Shown here: in pieces, positions 28,759 to 37,595 of the stretch
Layout of the letters: each line of letters opens with the position of its first letter
How positions within the stretch are numbered: position 1 is the first letter of the stretch
Assembly (NCBI GenBank): GCA_019115985.1
Contig: DXCN01000038.1
Location: 1-64,000, forward strand
Origin: Candidatus Rothia avicola
GTDB taxonomy: Bacteria > Actinomycetota > Actinomycetes > Actinomycetales > Micrococcaceae
Length of the DNA stretch: 64,000 nucleotides
Reading direction: 5' to 3'
Notes under the pieces: generated by a model
Told to the model about the DNA's origin: nothing
Database searches by the model: none
Seen by the model: only the letters and a program-made list of their open reading frames with translations
Made by a program: the position numbers and the translations under genes

Positions 28759-28826
28759 TGCCCCTTGCGGTTTGTGTGTTGTGTAAGGGGCAGAGTTTTG
28801 ATGTGGACACTCCCCGCTAAAGCGGG
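28759..28826. other. paired hairpins in the atpB-atpE spacer
   Basis: An 8-bp stem TGCCCCTT (28759-28766) with AAGGGGCA (28785-28792), and a small CCCGC-taaa-GCGGG hairpin (28813-28826), lie in the 136-bp spacer between atpB and atpE. The minus strand shows no U-run after them. Such structures commonly protect or set the stoichiometry of the c-subunit message, which must be made in excess. Confidence 0.45.
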
Positions 28827-28873
28827 TTGCTTTTCTCGTCCGCCGGTGTGCCCGACGGAGAAAACCTATATTT

Positions 28874-29692
28874 TTAGTGGCCTTCTGAGACCGAGCCCTG
28901 CAGGTAGACCGCAAGGAGCAGGGTGAAGACGTAGGCCTGGATACACTGAATCATAAGTTCCAGGAAGTAGAGGAAGAGGCCCAGGGCGCCAGAACCAACC
29001 GATGCGATGGCAGCAATGCCACCTGCTTCAACAATCAGGTACTGGGTCAGCGAGGCTGCAACCATAATCGCCAGGTGGCCACCGAACATGGTAGCGAAGA
29101 GACGCAGGGCGTGGGTTGCGGGGCGGATGAGCATGTTGGACATAAACTCGATGGGAATCAGGATGACGTAGACCAGCGGGGGAACGCCGGAGGGCATGGT
29201 CATGTCCTTGAAGAACTTACCCAGACCCTTGCGCTTGATACCAACACCAACCCAGGTCAGGTAAGCGATACCTGCCAGGGCGTAGGCAGAACCTACGTGA
29301 GACATGGTGGGCAGCTGGACGAAGGGAATTGAACCGTAGAGGTTGTTCACCAGGATGAAGAAGAAGGCGGTGAAGAGCAGGGGAACGAAAGGCTTGTAGT
29401 GGTGGGCGCCAATCAGTTCCTTGCCCAGGCTGTTACGGACCAGGCCGTACCCCATTTCGCCCACGAACTGGGTGCGCGAGGGAACCATGGCACGCTTGCG
29501 GGCAGCGAAGAGGAAGAAGCCAGCAACGATGACCACCGACAGGATGACCAGAAGCATCTGCTTGCTGAACTCAAAATCGCCGATCGTGAAGATGGCAGGC
29601 AGGTGCATATCTTCGATGGTGGGCGGTACATAGCCCTGCTGCTCTCCCGCTGCGACAACTAGCCCGTTTGAAATCAAGGCAAGTCCTTTCAT
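28874..29692 (-). CDS. atpB: ATP synthase Fo a subunit
   Basis: The a subunit forms the proton half-channels. The 272-residue product has five to six membrane helices. It includes HALRLFATMFGGHLAI, which holds the essential Arg that faces the c-ring, and a C-terminal FLELMIQCIQAYVFTLL segment. It follows the two small membrane genes and begins the structural part of the operon. Confidence 0.96.
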   Translation of the reverse strand: MKGLALISNGLVVAAGEQQGYVPPTIEDMHLPAIFTIGDFEFSKQMLLVILSVVIVAGFFLFAARKRAMVPSRTQFVGEMGYGLVRNSLGKELIGAHHYKPFVPLLFTAFFFILVNNLYGSIPFVQLPTMSHVGSAYALAGIAYLTWVGVGIKRKGLGKFFKDMTMPSGVPPLVYVILIPIEFMSNMLIRPATHALRLFATMFGGHLAIMVAASLTQYLIVEAGGIAAIASVGSGALGLFLYFLELMIQCIQAYVFTLLLAVYLQGSVSEGH

Positions 29693-29776
29693 TGCTTCGT
29701 GTTGGCCGCTGGCTCCAGCAACCTCAGAGGTTTAAAGAATCAAAAGTATGTGTGTGCCAACCGGTTTCAGTTGGTC

Positions 29777-30031
29777 TTATTTACGCTGCTGCATGTGGAT
29801 AAATACCAGGTAGATACCCCCAAAGGCGCCAACGAATCCGCCTACCCAAGCAAGCCAGGTTGTACCTAGCAAGTGGTCCAGACCATAGCCTACCAAACTC
29901 CAGATACCAATGCCTATCATGACGTACAGAAGTGTCATCAAGGCCCCGGCTGTTCCACCACCGGCAACCAGGTCGCCAGCAGAACGTAACTGTTTATCTT
30001 GCTTATACCACTTATCGTCGGTGTTGCCCAC
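29777..30031 (-). CDS. AtpZ/AtpI-type small membrane protein
   Basis: This 84-residue protein has a charged N-terminus (GNTDDKWYKQDKQLRSAG), then two predicted membrane helices with the GYGLDHLLGT loop between them and a basic end (HMQQRK). This is the layout of the AtpZ/AtpI family found in front of atpB, linked to assembly of the c-ring or Mg2+ supply. It lies 25 bp downstream of a second AtpI-like gene. Confidence 0.8.
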   Translation of the reverse strand: MGNTDDKWYKQDKQLRSAGDLVAGGGTAGALMTLLYVMIGIGIWSLVGYGLDHLLGTTWLAWVGGFVGAFGGIYLVFIHMQQRK

Positions 30032-30055
30032 GGGTGTATGCTCCTTTGCCTAGTT

Positions 30056-30478
30056 TCATCCTACCGAATCGAAATAGAGGATTCTCTGTTTCGAGATAAT
30101 TTTCGTTTCAATGACAAGCTGGGCCGTCAGTGCCAGGATGGCTCCGGTGAGAAGCCAGCCGTTACGAAAATCCTGCGGTATAGGGGCGAACACTAAGAGG
30201 CCGGTGAAAACCATAATCTTGAACGGATACATGGCCGCTAGAGCCGCTGCCGCCGCTTTCATCGACTTCTTCTCAGCCGGTATCACAACCATGATTCCGA
30301 CCGCGAAACTGAGATAAACCAGGGTAAGCCCCGTAAGGAACCCACCCGCAGCCGGTTTACCTGCGATAAGTACACCAACTATCGTACCGACTAGGGCCAA
30401 GATAGCCAAAGCCAGTGAGACAGACCGGAAGATTTTTAACCAGGGCATCTCGTTGATGCCCAGCGGCTTAGGCCCCAT
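30056..30478 (-). CDS. AtpI-like membrane protein
   Basis: This 140-residue protein has four predicted membrane helices and no enzymatic motif. It occupies the slot of the Rv1303/AtpI-type protein at the head of atp operons, where helpers of c-ring assembly are found. Its start overlaps the end of the phosphoglycosyltransferase gene by 11 bp. A second ATG at 30448 would avoid the overlap. The overlap implies that the glycan genes and the atp operon share a transcript. Confidence 0.75.
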   Translation of the reverse strand: MGPKPLGINEMPWLKIFRSVSLALAILALVGTIVGVLIAGKPAAGGFLTGLTLVYLSFAVGIMVVIPAEKKSMKAAAAALAAMYPFKIMVFTGLLVFAPIPQDFRNGWLLTGAILALTAQLVIETKIISKQRILYFDSVG

Positions 30479-31496
30479 TTTTCTGACGCACCTTCCCGAG
30501 CATGGTCGGCAAAAAGACGTATAGGGCCAAGATAAGCACCACTAACAGAGCAGACCAGACAGCGTTCTGGGTTTCAAAGGGTAGGGCCACCACTGTCACA
30601 GCGGTCACCACAAAAGTAGTAAGCGTCACAAGGGTTGCACTGCCCAGGTGGCTAAAGCCGACGTCCGTCAACCGCTGATAGGCGTGGGTGCGATGGGGTT
30701 TGTACCACTGTTCACCCCGCACAATTCGGCGCAATAGAGTGGTTCCGGTATCTGCCAGGTAGACCAACAGGGGGGCAAGAATATATTCCACGTAAACCCC
30801 CGAAAGGAAAGCACCCACCGCCATAGAAGCGATAGCTCCCCCCAGGAAGTAGGAACCGGCGTCCCCCAGAAACACATTTTTACCGGTGCGCACGTTCCAG
30901 GGCAGGAAGGCCAGGTAGGCCGCAGCCACGGCCGCTCCCCCGGCAAGCAACCAGGGCATTTGGTTGGCCCAGCCCGCGTAAGCGTAAGCCCCGCCCACAG
31001 CAAAACCGTGAAGACCCGAGATGCCGTTAATGCCGTCCATAAAATTCACCACGTTGATGTAGGCGGCAATCGCAAAGATGCCTAGGGGAACCCAGAAGAT
31101 AGAGGTCCCCAACATCAGGGTCATTCCTAATGTGACAATAGCTCCGATGAGTAGCTGGGCAGCAAAGCGAACCTTGATAGAGACCCCGCAGTAGTCCTCC
31201 ATCCAGCCCAAAGCACCCGATGCCACCATGCCAAAGAGCACGAAGAGGGCGATAGACCGATCAGTAAAAATCTGCCCGTCGATGAGGGTAACCAGGTAGG
31301 CCAGCACCGCTGCAAGTGCGGTTGCCAGCCCCATGCCTCGGAAGACCGGGGAGCTATGGGAAGACCGTGCGGTGGGGATGTCGACCAGGTTCCAGCGCTG
31401 CAGGAGAGGACGCACGGCGAAAGGTAAGAGCAGACCGGCGACCAGGGCTACAAGGGTGGGCACCAGAAGCAGGGCCAGAAGTTCTGAGGTAGTCAT
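30468..31496 (-). CDS. WbpL/WecA-type undecaprenyl-phosphate sugar-1-phosphate transferase
   Basis: The family starts glycan synthesis by moving a HexNAc-1-phosphate from a UDP-sugar to undecaprenyl phosphate in the membrane. The 342-residue protein has about ten helices, DIPTARSSHSSPVFRGMG (39-56), WMEDYCG (99-104), NFMDGINGI (151-159), FLGDAGS (209-215) and PHRTHAYQ (267-274). The HAYQ ending is, as I recall, that of WbpL-like enzymes, while WecA carries HIHH. Position 100 is Glu where the usual pair is Asp-Asp. It overlaps the dehydratase gene by one base and so uses that enzyme's product. Confidence 0.85.
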   Translation of the reverse strand: MTTSELLALLLVPTLVALVAGLLLPFAVRPLLQRWNLVDIPTARSSHSSPVFRGMGLATALAAVLAYLVTLIDGQIFTDRSIALFVLFGMVASGALGWMEDYCGVSIKVRFAAQLLIGAIVTLGMTLMLGTSIFWVPLGIFAIAAYINVVNFMDGINGISGLHGFAVGGAYAYAGWANQMPWLLAGGAAVAAAYLAFLPWNVRTGKNVFLGDAGSYFLGGAIASMAVGAFLSGVYVEYILAPLLVYLADTGTTLLRRIVRGEQWYKPHRTHAYQRLTDVGFSHLGSATLVTLTTFVVTAVTVVALPFETQNAVWSALLVVLILALYVFLPTMLGKVRQKNGA

Positions 31497-33358
31497 TAGG
31501 CCTCCTGTCCCCGGTGCTCGGTGCGGTCGTACCCGCGGTGGCTGCGGTAGTTTTCGAGCCAGCGGGCATAGTCAAGGTCAGCGGGGTCAAGCCTGGGGGC
31601 TTGAGCCCTCATGATATTTTCGTTCTCTTCGCTGCGTTGGTGCACCTCATCCTGGCCGAAAAGCACCTCGTCGCGCTTTTCGCCCGCGCGCAGGCCAATG
31701 ACGTCAATGGCTACATCGAAGCGTTCATAGAGGCTGCGCATATGTTCGGCCACCTTGAGAATCTTGACCGGCTCGCCCATATCGAGCACCATTACCTCGC
31801 CACTGCGTCCGATTGCCCCGGCCAGCATGACCAGCAGGCAGGCGTCCGGAATCAGCATGAAGTAGCGGGTGGCATTCCGGTCGGTCACGGTCAGGGGGCC
31901 GCCGTCTAGGATCTGCTTGGTAAAGAGGGGCTTGATAGAACCGCGAGAGCCAAAAACATTGCCGAAGCGCACCGAGACATAGGTACGGCCGGTCTGCTCG
32001 CCGTACCAGCTCGTCAGCATTTCCGCGCTGCGCTTGGACTGCCCCAGAGCAGTAGTGGGGTCGGCGGCCTTATCGGTAGAGATGTTCACAAAAACCTGAA
32101 CATCAACCTGAGCTGAGGCCTTAAGAACGTTTGCGGTGCCCAGAGTATTAGTTTTATAGGCTTCCTTGGGGTAAGCCTCAAGGGCAGAGACATGCTTAAG
32201 GGCGGCAGCATGAAATACAACCTCAGGTTGACGTTCAGCAAAGACCGCCTCTAGGGCCTCGAAATCCCGCACATCCGCCAGAATCACGCTGGGATCATCC
32301 AGGCTTGATAGACCGGTCAGAGAATACCGGGTATCCATAAGCAGGGACTCATCATGGTCGAGCATCATAAGCTCAGCCGGCTGATAGGCATTAATCTGGC
32401 GGCAGAGCTCAGAGCCAATCGACCCGCCTGCACCGGTCACAAGTACCCGTCGGCCCTGCACGTAGCTACGAATCAGGTCATGGTCGATCTTGTAGTCAAT
32501 TGTGCCGCGAATCTTCTCAAGAAGCTCCCGCTCATTGTTCTCTTCGCTGCGGCGACGGGCCTGGCCCATCTCGGGAACAGCAGAGTTAATGCGTATGGTC
32601 TCTACACCCAGTTCTTTCATGCTCTGGGCAATACGGACCAGGCGTCGTTCAGGAATCTCCTCGCCAATAGCAATGAGCACCTTCTCAGCCTGGTGGTGTT
32701 TTACCAGGGCCGCCAGGTCAGCGCTGGTTCCCTCAACCTTAACTGAGTGAATACGGGCATTACGCACCGAACGGTCATCATCAATAATCGCGACCGGCAG
32801 GTACTTGGCCTTGGGGTCGGTCATCAGGGTTGAAATCAGGTTGCGGCCCAGAAAACCTGCCCCGTAAACAATCACCCGCTGCACATCTTTACCGCTGGGG
32901 CGGTTGGTCTTTTCCTCATAGATTCGCTTGCTGTAGCGGAAGCCCATCATCAGCAAAACAGCGATGGGGAAGGCAATGAGCACCACCGAGCGGGGCACAC
33001 CAAAGGCACGGGACGATACCATCAGCAGTATCTGCATGATGAAGGTGTTAGCGAATATCAGGGGATAGAGTTTGCTTCCCTCTTGCAGGGTGCCGTAGCT
33101 GTGGACGCCACGGTAGAGACCCATCATCAGGCCACCACCAATCTGCAGGGCGACCATCACCAGGGCGACCGTGGTGAGCCCGCCTGCATCAATCTGGCTG
33201 AGGTCCATACCGTAGCGCAGAACAAAGGCAGCGGGGAGGGCTATCAGCCAGGCTAGGGAGTCTAGCCCCATCTGCACGTACTTCCACCAGGTCTTCCGCT
33301 CGGTGCTCGAGGTCAGAATGGGAATAGAGGTGGTCTGCGGGGACGATTCTTTAGACAT
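31496..33358 (-). CDS. membrane UDP-HexNAc 4,6-dehydratase (WbpM/PglF/CapD type)
   Basis: These enzymes convert UDP-GlcNAc to a 4-keto-6-deoxy sugar, the first step toward FucNAc, QuiNAc or bacillosamine. The 620-residue protein has four N-terminal membrane helices (about 30-140), a first nucleotide fold with VYGAGFLGRN (164-173) and the catalytic SDR domain with GAGGSIGSE (309-317). STDKA lies at 427-431. The active-site pair is Leu438 and Lys442 (LGQSK), where PglF has Met-x3-Lys and classical SDRs Tyr-x3-Lys. It overlaps the glycosyltransferase gene by 8 bp and the phosphoglycosyltransferase by 1 bp. Confidence 0.9.
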   Translation of the reverse strand: MSKESSPQTTSIPILTSSTERKTWWKYVQMGLDSLAWLIALPAAFVLRYGMDLSQIDAGGLTTVALVMVALQIGGGLMMGLYRGVHSYGTLQEGSKLYPLIFANTFIMQILLMVSSRAFGVPRSVVLIAFPIAVLLMMGFRYSKRIYEEKTNRPSGKDVQRVIVYGAGFLGRNLISTLMTDPKAKYLPVAIIDDDRSVRNARIHSVKVEGTSADLAALVKHHQAEKVLIAIGEEIPERRLVRIAQSMKELGVETIRINSAVPEMGQARRRSEENNERELLEKIRGTIDYKIDHDLIRSYVQGRRVLVTGAGGSIGSELCRQINAYQPAELMMLDHDESLLMDTRYSLTGLSSLDDPSVILADVRDFEALEAVFAERQPEVVFHAAALKHVSALEAYPKEAYKTNTLGTANVLKASAQVDVQVFVNISTDKAADPTTALGQSKRSAEMLTSWYGEQTGRTYVSVRFGNVFGSRGSIKPLFTKQILDGGPLTVTDRNATRYFMLIPDACLLVMLAGAIGRSGEVMVLDMGEPVKILKVAEHMRSLYERFDVAIDVIGLRAGEKRDEVLFGQDEVHQRSEENENIMRAQAPRLDPADLDYARWLENYRSHRGYDRTEHRGQEA

Positions 33359-35201
33359 TACTGCCCTTCTCTTTCTTCCCCTGCGGGGTTCGGCCGGTCA
33401 TGGCCCTAAAGGCCCGGGTGCGCAGCGCTTCCGGTGCTAGGCGGTAAACACCGCGTATGGCTAGGTTCTGAGCGAAGCGGACGGGGCTCAGCACTCCCCC
33501 GGTATAGAGCCTGCGCTGGATGTGCAGGTCCTTACGCAGGGCCTGAATCCCCCCGCGTCGTGTGTAGGCGGTGGCCACCCGATAGCTCACCAGGGGCTGG
33601 CTCAGGTTGCCCAGGACGAACCCGGCCCGACTCATGCGGGCCCAGAGCCAGTAGTCTTCGGCTCCCGGAACCTCAACGTAGCTACCAACGGCCTCTACAG
33701 CGCTCTTGCGAAAGACCACTGTAGGGTGCAGCATAGGATTGCGTTTCGGAAGTATCTCTCGGATAGCTCTCGCCCCGGTCACAGCCTTCCGTTCGGCCTC
33801 GGGGCGGGCGGGGTCGTCCGTAAATTCATACATGGCGCTACCCAGCACGTCGTACTGGCCCGCGGCAAGCAGGGGAACCTGCTGGGCAAAACGGTCAGGA
33901 GTAGAAACATCGTCTGAGTCTGCCCGGGCCACGATATCGTAGTCGCAGTAGGTGAGCCCCTCGTGCAGAGCGGCAGCTAGCCCGTGGTTCTTGGCAAGGC
34001 GCACCACGGTTACCGGCAGGGAACTCTGCTCTTCAAAATCAGCGATAACCTGAGAAAGCTCAGCGCTCACTGGGCCATCCTGCACCAGCACCAGCTGGTT
34101 GGGGGGCAGGGTTTGGCCCTCGGTATTCGAGGCTAGGGCCAGGCGCAGGTGCTCGGGCTGATCCCCGGCATAAACGCTCATCAAGACAGAGAACTTGGAG
34201 TCGCTCCCGTAGTTTGCCTTGATACGCTGGGCCAGTTGGGGAGTTTCAAGCTGGTAGACGCCGTCCAGCACCTCACTGTTGGAGCGATAGCCGGCGGCGG
34301 CGTCCTGAAGCCCCTTGAGGAAGTAACCGGTATAGGTCTTCTTCTCATCGGTGCGCAGCAAGGTGCTACCCCACAGGCGGGCCGTCGAACCGCCGTAGAG
34401 CAGCTTTTCCAGCGGGGTCAGGGTACGACGGGCACAAAAAACCCAGAGCTTATTGCGTACATCGTTGTAGAAACGGGGGCCGGGTTTTGCATCTGTGGTA
34501 CCAAAGGTCTTGGTGTGGTGACGGGCTACCGACCGCTCAGTTGCAATACCGTTGCTGTGGTGAATCAGGCGGGTGGTGTATTCGAAGTCGTCGTTCCAGA
34601 TAAAGAAGTCTGCCAGGGGCAGATCGGTGGCCCGCATGGTGGCAGCGTCCATCAGGATTGAAACAAAGGACGCCGAGCGGATAGGGCGGGCGCCCACAGC
34701 GGCTGCCCGCGCGGTGCGGTCAGGGCCCGCTGCGAACATGGTACGCATGGTGTTCATAGGGTGGTCCTGGCCGTTGCTCCATACCACCTTAGAGGCCACG
34801 ACGGCTGGGCGTTCTGCCCGCACCGGGGAATAGTCAGCCCAAGCCCGGTAGGCCTCAGAGAGGGTGTTCTCGGTAGGTTCGGTGTCGTCGTCCATGACCC
34901 AGACCAGGTCTGCTGCATGGCGGTTTAGGGCCCGGTCGATGCCCACAGTGAAGCCGCCTGCGCCGCCCACGTTCTGCGGCAGGTGCACAATGTCCGTAGC
35001 CAGCGAACTCCGATAGCCACCCAGGTATTCTTCGGTACCGTCGGTAGAAGCGTTATTGACGATAATAACCGTATCGGGGGTCAGCTCCCCCGCCTCTATC
35101 CCGGCTAGGGCCTGTTCAAGCAGCTCACGGCGGTTATAGGTCACCACTACAGCAACAATGCGCTCCCGGGAGCGCACCTGGGGTGTCGGGGCAGATACCA
35201 T
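33351..35201 (-). CDS. bifunctional glycosyltransferase, two GT2 domains
   Basis: This 616-residue protein carries two family 2 glycosyltransferase modules. The first (about 14-290) resembles galactofuranosyl or rhamnosyl transferases of the GlfT/WsaF type, with VVVTYNRRELL, IIVNNASTDGT and MDDDTEP (103-109). The second (about 330-560) has SVLMSVYAGDQ, VLVQDGP and RADSDD near 426, a standard GT-A nucleotide site. It has no membrane helix. It probably extends the lipid-linked sugar made by the two genes that follow. The ATG at 35201 is used because AAAGGA lies in front; an upstream start at 35279 has no such site. Confidence 0.88.
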   Translation of the reverse strand: MVSAPTPQVRSRERIVAVVVTYNRRELLEQALAGIEAGELTPDTVIIVNNASTDGTEEYLGGYRSSLATDIVHLPQNVGGAGGFTVGIDRALNRHAADLVWVMDDDTEPTENTLSEAYRAWADYSPVRAERPAVVASKVVWSNGQDHPMNTMRTMFAAGPDRTARAAAVGARPIRSASFVSILMDAATMRATDLPLADFFIWNDDFEYTTRLIHHSNGIATERSVARHHTKTFGTTDAKPGPRFYNDVRNKLWVFCARRTLTPLEKLLYGGSTARLWGSTLLRTDEKKTYTGYFLKGLQDAAAGYRSNSEVLDGVYQLETPQLAQRIKANYGSDSKFSVLMSVYAGDQPEHLRLALASNTEGQTLPPNQLVLVQDGPVSAELSQVIADFEEQSSLPVTVVRLAKNHGLAAALHEGLTYCDYDIVARADSDDVSTPDRFAQQVPLLAAGQYDVLGSAMYEFTDDPARPEAERKAVTGARAIREILPKRNPMLHPTVVFRKSAVEAVGSYVEVPGAEDYWLWARMSRAGFVLGNLSQPLVSYRVATAYTRRGGIQALRKDLHIQRRLYTGGVLSPVRFAQNLAIRGVYRLAPEALRTRAFRAMTGRTPQGKKEKGSNV

Positions 35202-35451
35202 GGGCAAACAGGTCCTTTCGTGGGGTGAGGCCACCTGCAAAGGCGTGCCTGCCCCGATTTCAGGGCACAAAGCACACAACTCTATCTAAGTTTAGCGAAC
35301 TCACCTGTGGATTATCCCAGCGCAGGCGGCCAGAAGCCCAAACCTTAGCCCTTTGTGGCCTGCCCTACGTGTTTTTTGCTCCGGCCTATGTCACCCTAGG
35401 GGGAGGGGATAGACACCCCACCGGTAACCACTGCACGGACGGAGTAAAGGC

Positions 35452-36525
35452 ATGGCTCAGGCCACATGGAAAGTAATTGGAGCAAGCGGGTTTGTGGGTT
35501 CATCGATTGTAGCCCGGCTAGCTGCTGAGGGCCTCCAGGTCGATGCGGTTGAGGCTCCCCGCCTACTCACGCGCACGGCCGAAGCCAACCAGCTCATTCG
35601 CGAAGCCCGGCAGCTAGACGGCATTATCGACACTCTCGCTGAATCTTTTGCCGGGTGCGAGGTTGTCATCAACGCTTCGGGCCTAGCTGCCCCTGACCTG
35701 GAAGACCTAGCTCCCCTGCTAGGCGCTAATGCCCTGCTGCCTGCGGTCATTGCAATTGCCGCCCAGCGCACCGGTGTCAGCAGGGTAATCCACCTGAGCT
35801 CTGCTGCTGTCTTAGGGCCGGTCCCTGTGCTCAGCGCAGAGGCAGAACCCCAGCCTTTCTCTACCTACTCTTTCTCGAAGGCCCTGGGTGAAGAGGTACT
35901 TCTGGCGCTGCGGGCTTTTATCGAAAAAACAGCTGCTCAGGGGCAGGCTCCTGGCTCTGAAGCCTCAGAGTTCCCGGCAGCCCCCTCCCACTCCCCCGTC
36001 GCTGTAGCCGCGGATCACGCAGTCGATATCTGCATTATCCGGGCCACGAGTGTGCAAGGGCGCGGACGCCGCACCACCGAGGCTTTTGCAAAAATCGCCT
36101 CCTCACCGCTGGCGTCCGTCGCAGGGCGCACCCCGCGGCGCACCCCGGTCTCCTCCAACTACGCCCTGGCAGAATTCGTCTACCGGGTAGCCAGTTTCAC
36201 CGGCCCTCTACCCGCCATCGTAATGCAGCCCTGGGAGGGGGTAACGACCGAGTCCGTCCTTATTGACGCAGGACGCCGCCGCCCCCTACACCTACCTGCC
36301 CCCCTCTGCCGGGCCCTGGTCGCCACCGGCTACAGGGTCTCTGAGATCCTGGGAGACCGTCTAACCGGGCCCGTCCGCCGGGTTGAGGTGATGTGGTTCG
36401 GTCAGGATATTGACGATTCGTGGGCTCAAAAAAATGGCCTGGTGCCCCAAGCCCGGGTGAGCGAGGTGCTTCGCGCCGCCCACAGCGCACTAGGCACCAG
36501 GCAAGACCGCAAGTTTGAAAACTAG
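35452..36525 (+). CDS. extended SDR, NAD-dependent sugar epimerase/reductase
   Basis: This 357-residue protein has a Rossmann start with IGASGFVGSSIV (9-20). The active-site Ser is in HLSSAAVLG (about 118) and the YxxxK pair in YSFSKALGEE. It is likely soluble. It is divergent from the glycosyltransferase gene and close to the dehydratase, so a C4-reductase or epimerase role (WbpV/WbpK-like) is likely, making a finished nucleotide sugar from the 4-keto intermediate. The GGAG/AAAGG region gives a good start. Its 3' end overlaps that of sua5 by 4 bp. Confidence 0.8.
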   Translation: MAQATWKVIGASGFVGSSIVARLAAEGLQVDAVEAPRLLTRTAEANQLIREARQLDGIIDTLAESFAGCEVVINASGLAAPDLEDLAPLLGANALLPAVIAIAAQRTGVSRVIHLSSAAVLGPVPVLSAEAEPQPFSTYSFSKALGEEVLLALRAFIEKTAAQGQAPGSEASEFPAAPSHSPVAVAADHAVDICIIRATSVQGRGRRTTEAFAKIASSPLASVAGRTPRRTPVSSNYALAEFVYRVASFTGPLPAIVMQPWEGVTTESVLIDAGRRRPLHLPAPLCRALVATGYRVSEILGDRLTGPVRRVEVMWFGQDIDDSWAQKNGLVPQARVSEVLRAAHSALGTRQDRKFEN

Positions 36526-37595
36526 ACGATAGGAGTGCCTTCTTTCCCCTCGCCTTCCGCTTCGGTAAGCGGCTCGGCGGGGGCTTCTTGCTGGGCCCCA
36601 AAAACCAGGGAACGGGCATCGGCCACCGAGTAGGGCTTGGTATTGTCTTGTACCACTCGGGTCTCGGGAGTATGAGCGCTAGCAGTACGGCGCTGGTCAA
36701 CGGCTGCAGTGCCGCTAGCACCGCCTACCAGCCCCGCAGCGAGTGAACCAGCGACAGGAACGGCAGCCTGACGTCCTGGGGTTTCTTCAGTCTCCTCGGA
36801 GTCAGATTCAGCCACATGACGGGGCGAAAACTCTGTATCTTCCATCGCCTCTGAGCTTGCTACCAGAGCTGACTCGGCTTCGCGGCGGGCCTTCTCCTGG
36901 GCCTCAAATTCGGCGCGGGTTAGCACACTGGGCACGACCTCTCGCAGGCGCTCTACTGAAATTACGCCCTCACGCACAACAACTAGGCGGTCAGAGGTGC
37001 AATCCACGATGGTCGAAGGTAGGGCGTCCTTGGCTTCAAAGCCCTCAGGACGGTTCTTGGGGCGGGGCCCACCGTCAAAGATAACGGCCACGTCATCGCC
37101 CAGCTGCGCCATGGCTTCCTGGGCAGTCGTAGCTGCCGGGCGCCCGGTCTTATTGGCTGACGAAACAGCCAGAGGGCCCAGGTTCTTCAGAAGCTCAATA
37201 GCAACCGGGTCATTAGGCACACGCAGGGCAACGGTGCCCTGGGTCTCGCCCAGGTCCCAGTTCAGAGAAGGCTGGGAATAGAAAATCAGGGTGAGAGCAC
37301 CGGGCCAGAACTCGGTAGCCAGGGCGCGGGCGTCCTCAGAAATCTCGTCGGCCAAGCCCGGCAGCACAGACTGGTCGTAAATGAGTACTGGCGGGGGCAT
37401 CTGCCGGGTACGGCCCTTAGCGGCAAGCAGGTTCCTAACGCCCTCAACGGAGAAGGCGTCGGTGGCGATACCGTACACGGTGTCGGTAGGAATCACGATG
37501 GTCTTGGCTGCGCCGATTGCTGAGTTGGCGGTCGCGATGGCCTCGCCCAGGGTCTCGGGGTCGGTTGCACTAACAATGGTTGCTTTCACGCTCAT
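36522..37595 (-). CDS. threonylcarbamoyl-AMP synthase (Sua5/YrdC) with a long C-terminal tail
   Basis: This enzyme makes threonylcarbamoyl-AMP for the t6A modification of ANN-decoding tRNAs. The 357-residue product has the YrdC core (about 1-215) with IPTDTVYGI, PNDPVA and SSANKTGRPAATTA. It is followed by about 140 disordered residues rich in Glu, Ala and Thr. In two-domain Sua5 a different C-terminal domain sits there, so this tail is unusual. The ATG overlaps the prmC stop by one base (TAATG). It belongs to the prfA-prmC-sua5 unit. Confidence 0.9.
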   Translation of the reverse strand: MSVKATIVSATDPETLGEAIATANSAIGAAKTIVIPTDTVYGIATDAFSVEGVRNLLAAKGRTRQMPPPVLIYDQSVLPGLADEISEDARALATEFWPGALTLIFYSQPSLNWDLGETQGTVALRVPNDPVAIELLKNLGPLAVSSANKTGRPAATTAQEAMAQLGDDVAVIFDGGPRPKNRPEGFEAKDALPSTIVDCTSDRLVVVREGVISVERLREVVPSVLTRAEFEAQEKARREAESALVASSEAMEDTEFSPRHVAESDSEETEETPGRQAAVPVAGSLAAGLVGGASGTAAVDQRRTASAHTPETRVVQDNTKPYSVADARSLVFGAQQEAPAEPLTEAEGEGKEGTPIV

